A stretch of 64,000 bases of DNA from assembly GCA_022749755.1 (NCBI GenBank), contig CM040452.1, positions 23,264,773 to 23,328,772 of the forward strand, read 5' to 3'. Origin of the DNA: Azadirachta indica. Taxonomy: Eukaryota; Streptophyta; Magnoliopsida; Sapindales; Meliaceae. Below the pieces are notes generated by a model. That model saw only the letters and a list, made by a program, of their open reading frames with translations. It ran no database searches and had not been told where the DNA came from. Positions 60,891 to 64,000 of the stretch are shown here, in pieces; the first letter of the stretch is position 1; every line of letters begins with the position of its first letter. The position numbers were made by a program, and so were the translations under genes.

Positions 60891-61119
60891 CAACTTCCCT
60901 AGGAATGAAACTTACTTAATTAATTTATTATTAGACTTGTGCTTTTGTCCAGTCATATCATTCATGAATCCATTTCCTCATTTGCTAAAAGAATAGAAAG
61001 TATAAAAAAACAAAAGTTGATCTTCAAACATACATCACCATCACCTTAATACTGTTTCTAATTTATCTATTATCTAATTAAAATCACCACAATTTGTAAA
61101 TTTTAATAAATAACATAAG

Positions 61120-62400
61120 ATTATAAATATACTCATGTTAATTGGTATTGTTATTCTCATAATGAGTTGTAAAAATTCATAATTATATAATCTATATATT
61201 TATATTAATTAGTAATAAAAATCTATACGTTCATCTTTATTAGTATTGTTATTCTCAAAATGAATTGTAGCCATTAATAATTATGAATCAAATTAAATTA
61301 TTTCTTTTTAAATTTTTACACAACACTTAAAAAAAATAACATATGCTCTTTAATTAGTATTGCTATTTACAGTGACTTATAAAAAGGAATGCGTCATTAT
61401 AAATTTATAACAAGTTGTGAATGTCAATATCAAAAAAATTATATGTCATTAACCTCAAGTAGTACTATTATCCTAATCACAAGTCGTAAATATTAGCAAT
61501 TCTAAATAATATTAAATTATTTCCTTCAGAATTTTACATGACTTATAACAAAAAGTACATCCATAGATTTTGTGAGCATTACTATCTTTAATTAATATTG
61601 TTGTCATTAATTTAAGATTTGTAAAGAAAATGCACCATCATAATGATTTGTAAATATTATACATTCATTCATTCGTCAAAATTAGTATCCATCTCCTTAT
61701 AACAAGTTGTGTATATCAGCAATTATACATTATCTAATTGCAATCATTGCAAGTTATAAATTTTAACTAATAATACAATGACATTAATATATTCATCTCA
61801 ATTAATATAGTTATAAAGTCGTGAATGTTAATAATTATAAATATTAATACAATCATTTTCCTTAGTATTCTTATTCTTGTCATGGATTGTAAACATCAGC
61901 AATTTTAAATAAATACTAAATTATCTTATTTTAAATTTTACTTAAACTCGTGCCAAAAAAAAAAACAGTCTTATATATCCATATTTTTCACCGAGTATTG
62001 TGCTAGTATTATTATTCATATTGACTTATTACCAAAAAATATATATATATATACATCGTTATAATGAGTATACCTAATGCTATTCACGTAACGGGTCGTA
62101 AATATTTAATTATTCTAAGAAATATTAAATTTTTTTCTTTAAAATTTTACACTATTTGTAAACAAAAAATACAACCATAATAATTTTCATGAGCATTAAC
62201 ATCCTGAATTAGTAATGTTATTCTTAGTGACTTGCAAATAAAATGCACCTTCGCAGGGAGTTGTGAATTTTATATTTATTCATTTGTTTAAAATTATGAA
62301 TTAGTATGTTTATCCTTGCAAGGAGTTGTAAATATCAATAATATTAAACAGATATTAAAATTATTTCCATTTAAATTTTGTGAAAAATCATCAATTTTTT
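61120..62400 (+). repeat. Degenerate AT-rich repeat tract
   Basis: A loose motif recurs at about 61140, 61240, 61470, 61690, 61860, 62070 and 62310: TTAGTATTGTTATTCT, then a GAGTTGTAAATATTA-like segment, then ATTAAATTATTTC, then TTTAAATTTTACA. Spacing varies (100-240 bp). No coding potential. Confidence 0.65.
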
Positions 62401-62689
62401 TCATTTCATGAATAGTGAATACCATACCACCACTCCCATCGAAAATAGCAAAATAGCATTTTAAATCCTCATCCTCCTTCTTTAAAAAATAATTTTTAAG
62501 ATATCGTAACGTAATAACTTATATTATAGTGTTTATATTCTACAAATAAAAATATTATCCGACTAAAAGTCAATAATACCCTTACGGTGTCAAGGACTTT
62601 TCGTGTACAGGAGGGTAATTACACGTTTCCAAATACCATTATAGGTACAAATTGCTGTCAAAATTTTTTTCACTTTCGGGGTGAGATTA

Positions 62690-62815
62690 TCACTCAAATC
62701 TCTCTCCCTCTCCCACTCTCTCAACGCACCTGTTTTTCGTTTCGCCCAAATTTCGGTTTCGGGTTTCGGAGCAACTTTACCATCTTTGGCGCACTGGATC
62801 CCGATACTTCCCGGT
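62690..62815 (+). promoter_or_regulatory. Possible untranslated first exon of a gene to the right
   Basis: A TC-rich run (CTCTCTCCCTCTCCCACTCT at about 62700) in a locally GC-richer patch ends in CCCG/GTAAAT, a plausible splice donor at about 62815. The following kb has the T-rich look of a long leader intron, and another AG/GTAAGT donor lies at about 63695. No start codon or protein could be assigned in the window. Confidence 0.4.
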
Positions 62816-64000
62816 AAATTCAGTCTTTCTTCAGAATTTTTAACTTTCGTACATTTTAAGCTCAACACCTACTAATACGTAACTATATCTTTGGGTGTAT
62901 GTTAATGTGTTAAAGCATTTTATTGACGGAATGACGATTTGATTTTGATTATTTTGTGTGTTGTGGTAAATGGGTATCTTGTTTTTTAACGAATTATTCA
63001 TCATACGTGTAGAATTTTCATGTGGGTCTTTCTTTTGTGACTTGCGAGATAGTGTCAGTTGGCTTATATGTAATTGTTTTGTTGGTCCAGTTTAGGATTT
63101 CATGATTGGTTCATTTTTTCTCTTTAGTTTCAGCATTCTTGGGTTCTTTTCTGTATTCTTTGAGCTGTAGACTTGCGGAAATGCTTAAAATACATTTGTT
63201 TGAGCTGTATAACTTTAGGTTGATTTACTGTTATGAAATGTGTAACCTACATTTGCTTACCTTGTGAGGTGTGTGTAGATATATTTTTCTTTGGTTTTCA
63301 GCACTAGGGGTAATTTTATTAGTTTCTTGCTTAACGGGTGATTTCATTTATATCATTTTGGGGATTCTTTTTTGCTGTTTGGATGTATGGAAATTATTTG
63401 CGGGATTTATCTTTTAAATGTTTTGAATTATTGTTTTTTCCCACAATTCGTAATTTTTAGTTGGTTTATTTATCATTCATGAATCTGCATGGCTGGTCAA
63501 AAGAAAATCACTGCAGTTGTTTTTACTATAACTCTTTTAGTCCTTCCATTCCTCGTCCAGTTGAATGTTACTGAGTAATTTTCATGATTTATTGTTTACT
63601 TATAATTTTCTTCAGTTTTCCTAATTAAGCTTTAACAGTTTTAATTATGAGCTAGAGAAATCCAATTTTAACCACATCGCTTGAGACAGCTGCAGGTAAG
63701 TAAACTTGTCCAATAATGACACATAAGGATGCTATAATTTTCCAATACATGACGTCTTCATTTCTCCTCATTCTGCTAGTGTCCCTAATTAAGCCTCTTT
63801 TAAGTCATTCTCTTCTGTGTGTTTTTCCCTACAGAATCATCTAAAACAAAAGACGCTGGTTTGAGCAAGTTGCATGTCGATTTCATTTTCGCTGGCAGTT
63901 ATATTATATTTTGAGCTTTCTTCTTCCTTGTATTTTTCTTCTTTTCACATTTTATTCATGGAATTTGTTATCAGTTTTCATTTTGGATTAAGTAGTAATT
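62816..64000 (+). other. T-rich DNA, perhaps a leader intron
   Basis: No open frame or repeat was recognised. The composition (T-rich, with scattered G) is intron-like and differs from the A/T-symmetric intergenic DNA to its left. Confidence 0.35.

Noticed and set aside
62587..62875. Three overlapping open frames at 62.6-62.9 kb as a small gene
   Set aside because: They arise from a TC-rich leader-like patch and lack homology. A non-coding first exon explains the sequence better.

Overview
This is nuclear DNA of a dicot-like flowering plant. The evidence is AT-rich intergenic DNA, GT-AG introns, nested Ty3/gypsy LTR retrotransposons primed by initiator tRNA-Met, and plant gene families (mitochondrial ClpB, CAF1 deadenylase, DM13-DOMON-cytochrome b561 protein, ARM-repeat protein). 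The species cannot be told from the sequence. An exact 100-N gap at 30585-30684 shows it is a draft assembly.

Region 1 (1-30584) is a retrotransposon graveyard. Family A has ~850-bp LTRs beginning TGAT(A/G)C and ending GTATCA, with LTR copies at 1-708, 2489-3338, 7051-7876, 8992-9837 and 21963-22810. Family B has ~810-bp LTRs. One structurally complete copy lies on the minus strand at 11149-17672, with a perfect 5-bp target duplication (AATCC). It is nested in a family C, CRM-like pol whose halves lie at 9838-11143 and 17678-18546. Another family B LTR with its primer-binding site runs into the gap (29502-30584). A decayed Athila/Tat-like gag region (family D) lies at about 26.9-29.5 kb. All coding parts of these elements carry stops, frameshifts or deletions. 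Several junctions fall exactly on LTR termini without target duplications, suggesting autointegration, template switching or ectopic recombination.

Region 2 (30685-43500) holds two minus-strand genes: an ARM-repeat protein gene cut by the gap, and a 10-exon mitochondrial ClpB (CLPB4-type) disaggregase gene with a heat-shock element just upstream. The pair matches an adjacent pair I recall from Arabidopsis chromosome 2.

Region 3 (43.5-48.8 kb) is intergenic. It contains a pair of ~391-bp direct repeats flanking 2.1 kb that includes a 47-bp minisatellite.

Region 4 (48.8-55.9 kb) holds two plus-strand genes: an intronless CAF1 deadenylase and an intronless DM13-DOMON-cytochrome b561 membrane protein.

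Region 5 (55.9-64 kb) is AT-rich. It has a ~135-bp higher-order minisatellite, four tandem ~290-bp units with a diverged outlying copy, degenerate AT-rich repeats, and what may be the untranslated first exon of another plus-strand gene near 62.7 kb.

Three of the four host genes carry exactly one extra base, while their splice sites and protein families are otherwise intact. I read these mainly as assembly consensus errors. I found no convincing new biological system. The most interesting signals are the as-1/ocs-like bZIP sites in the family B LTRs, the LTR-terminus inversion junction, and the non-coding repeat-bounded element at 44.5-47.4 kb.
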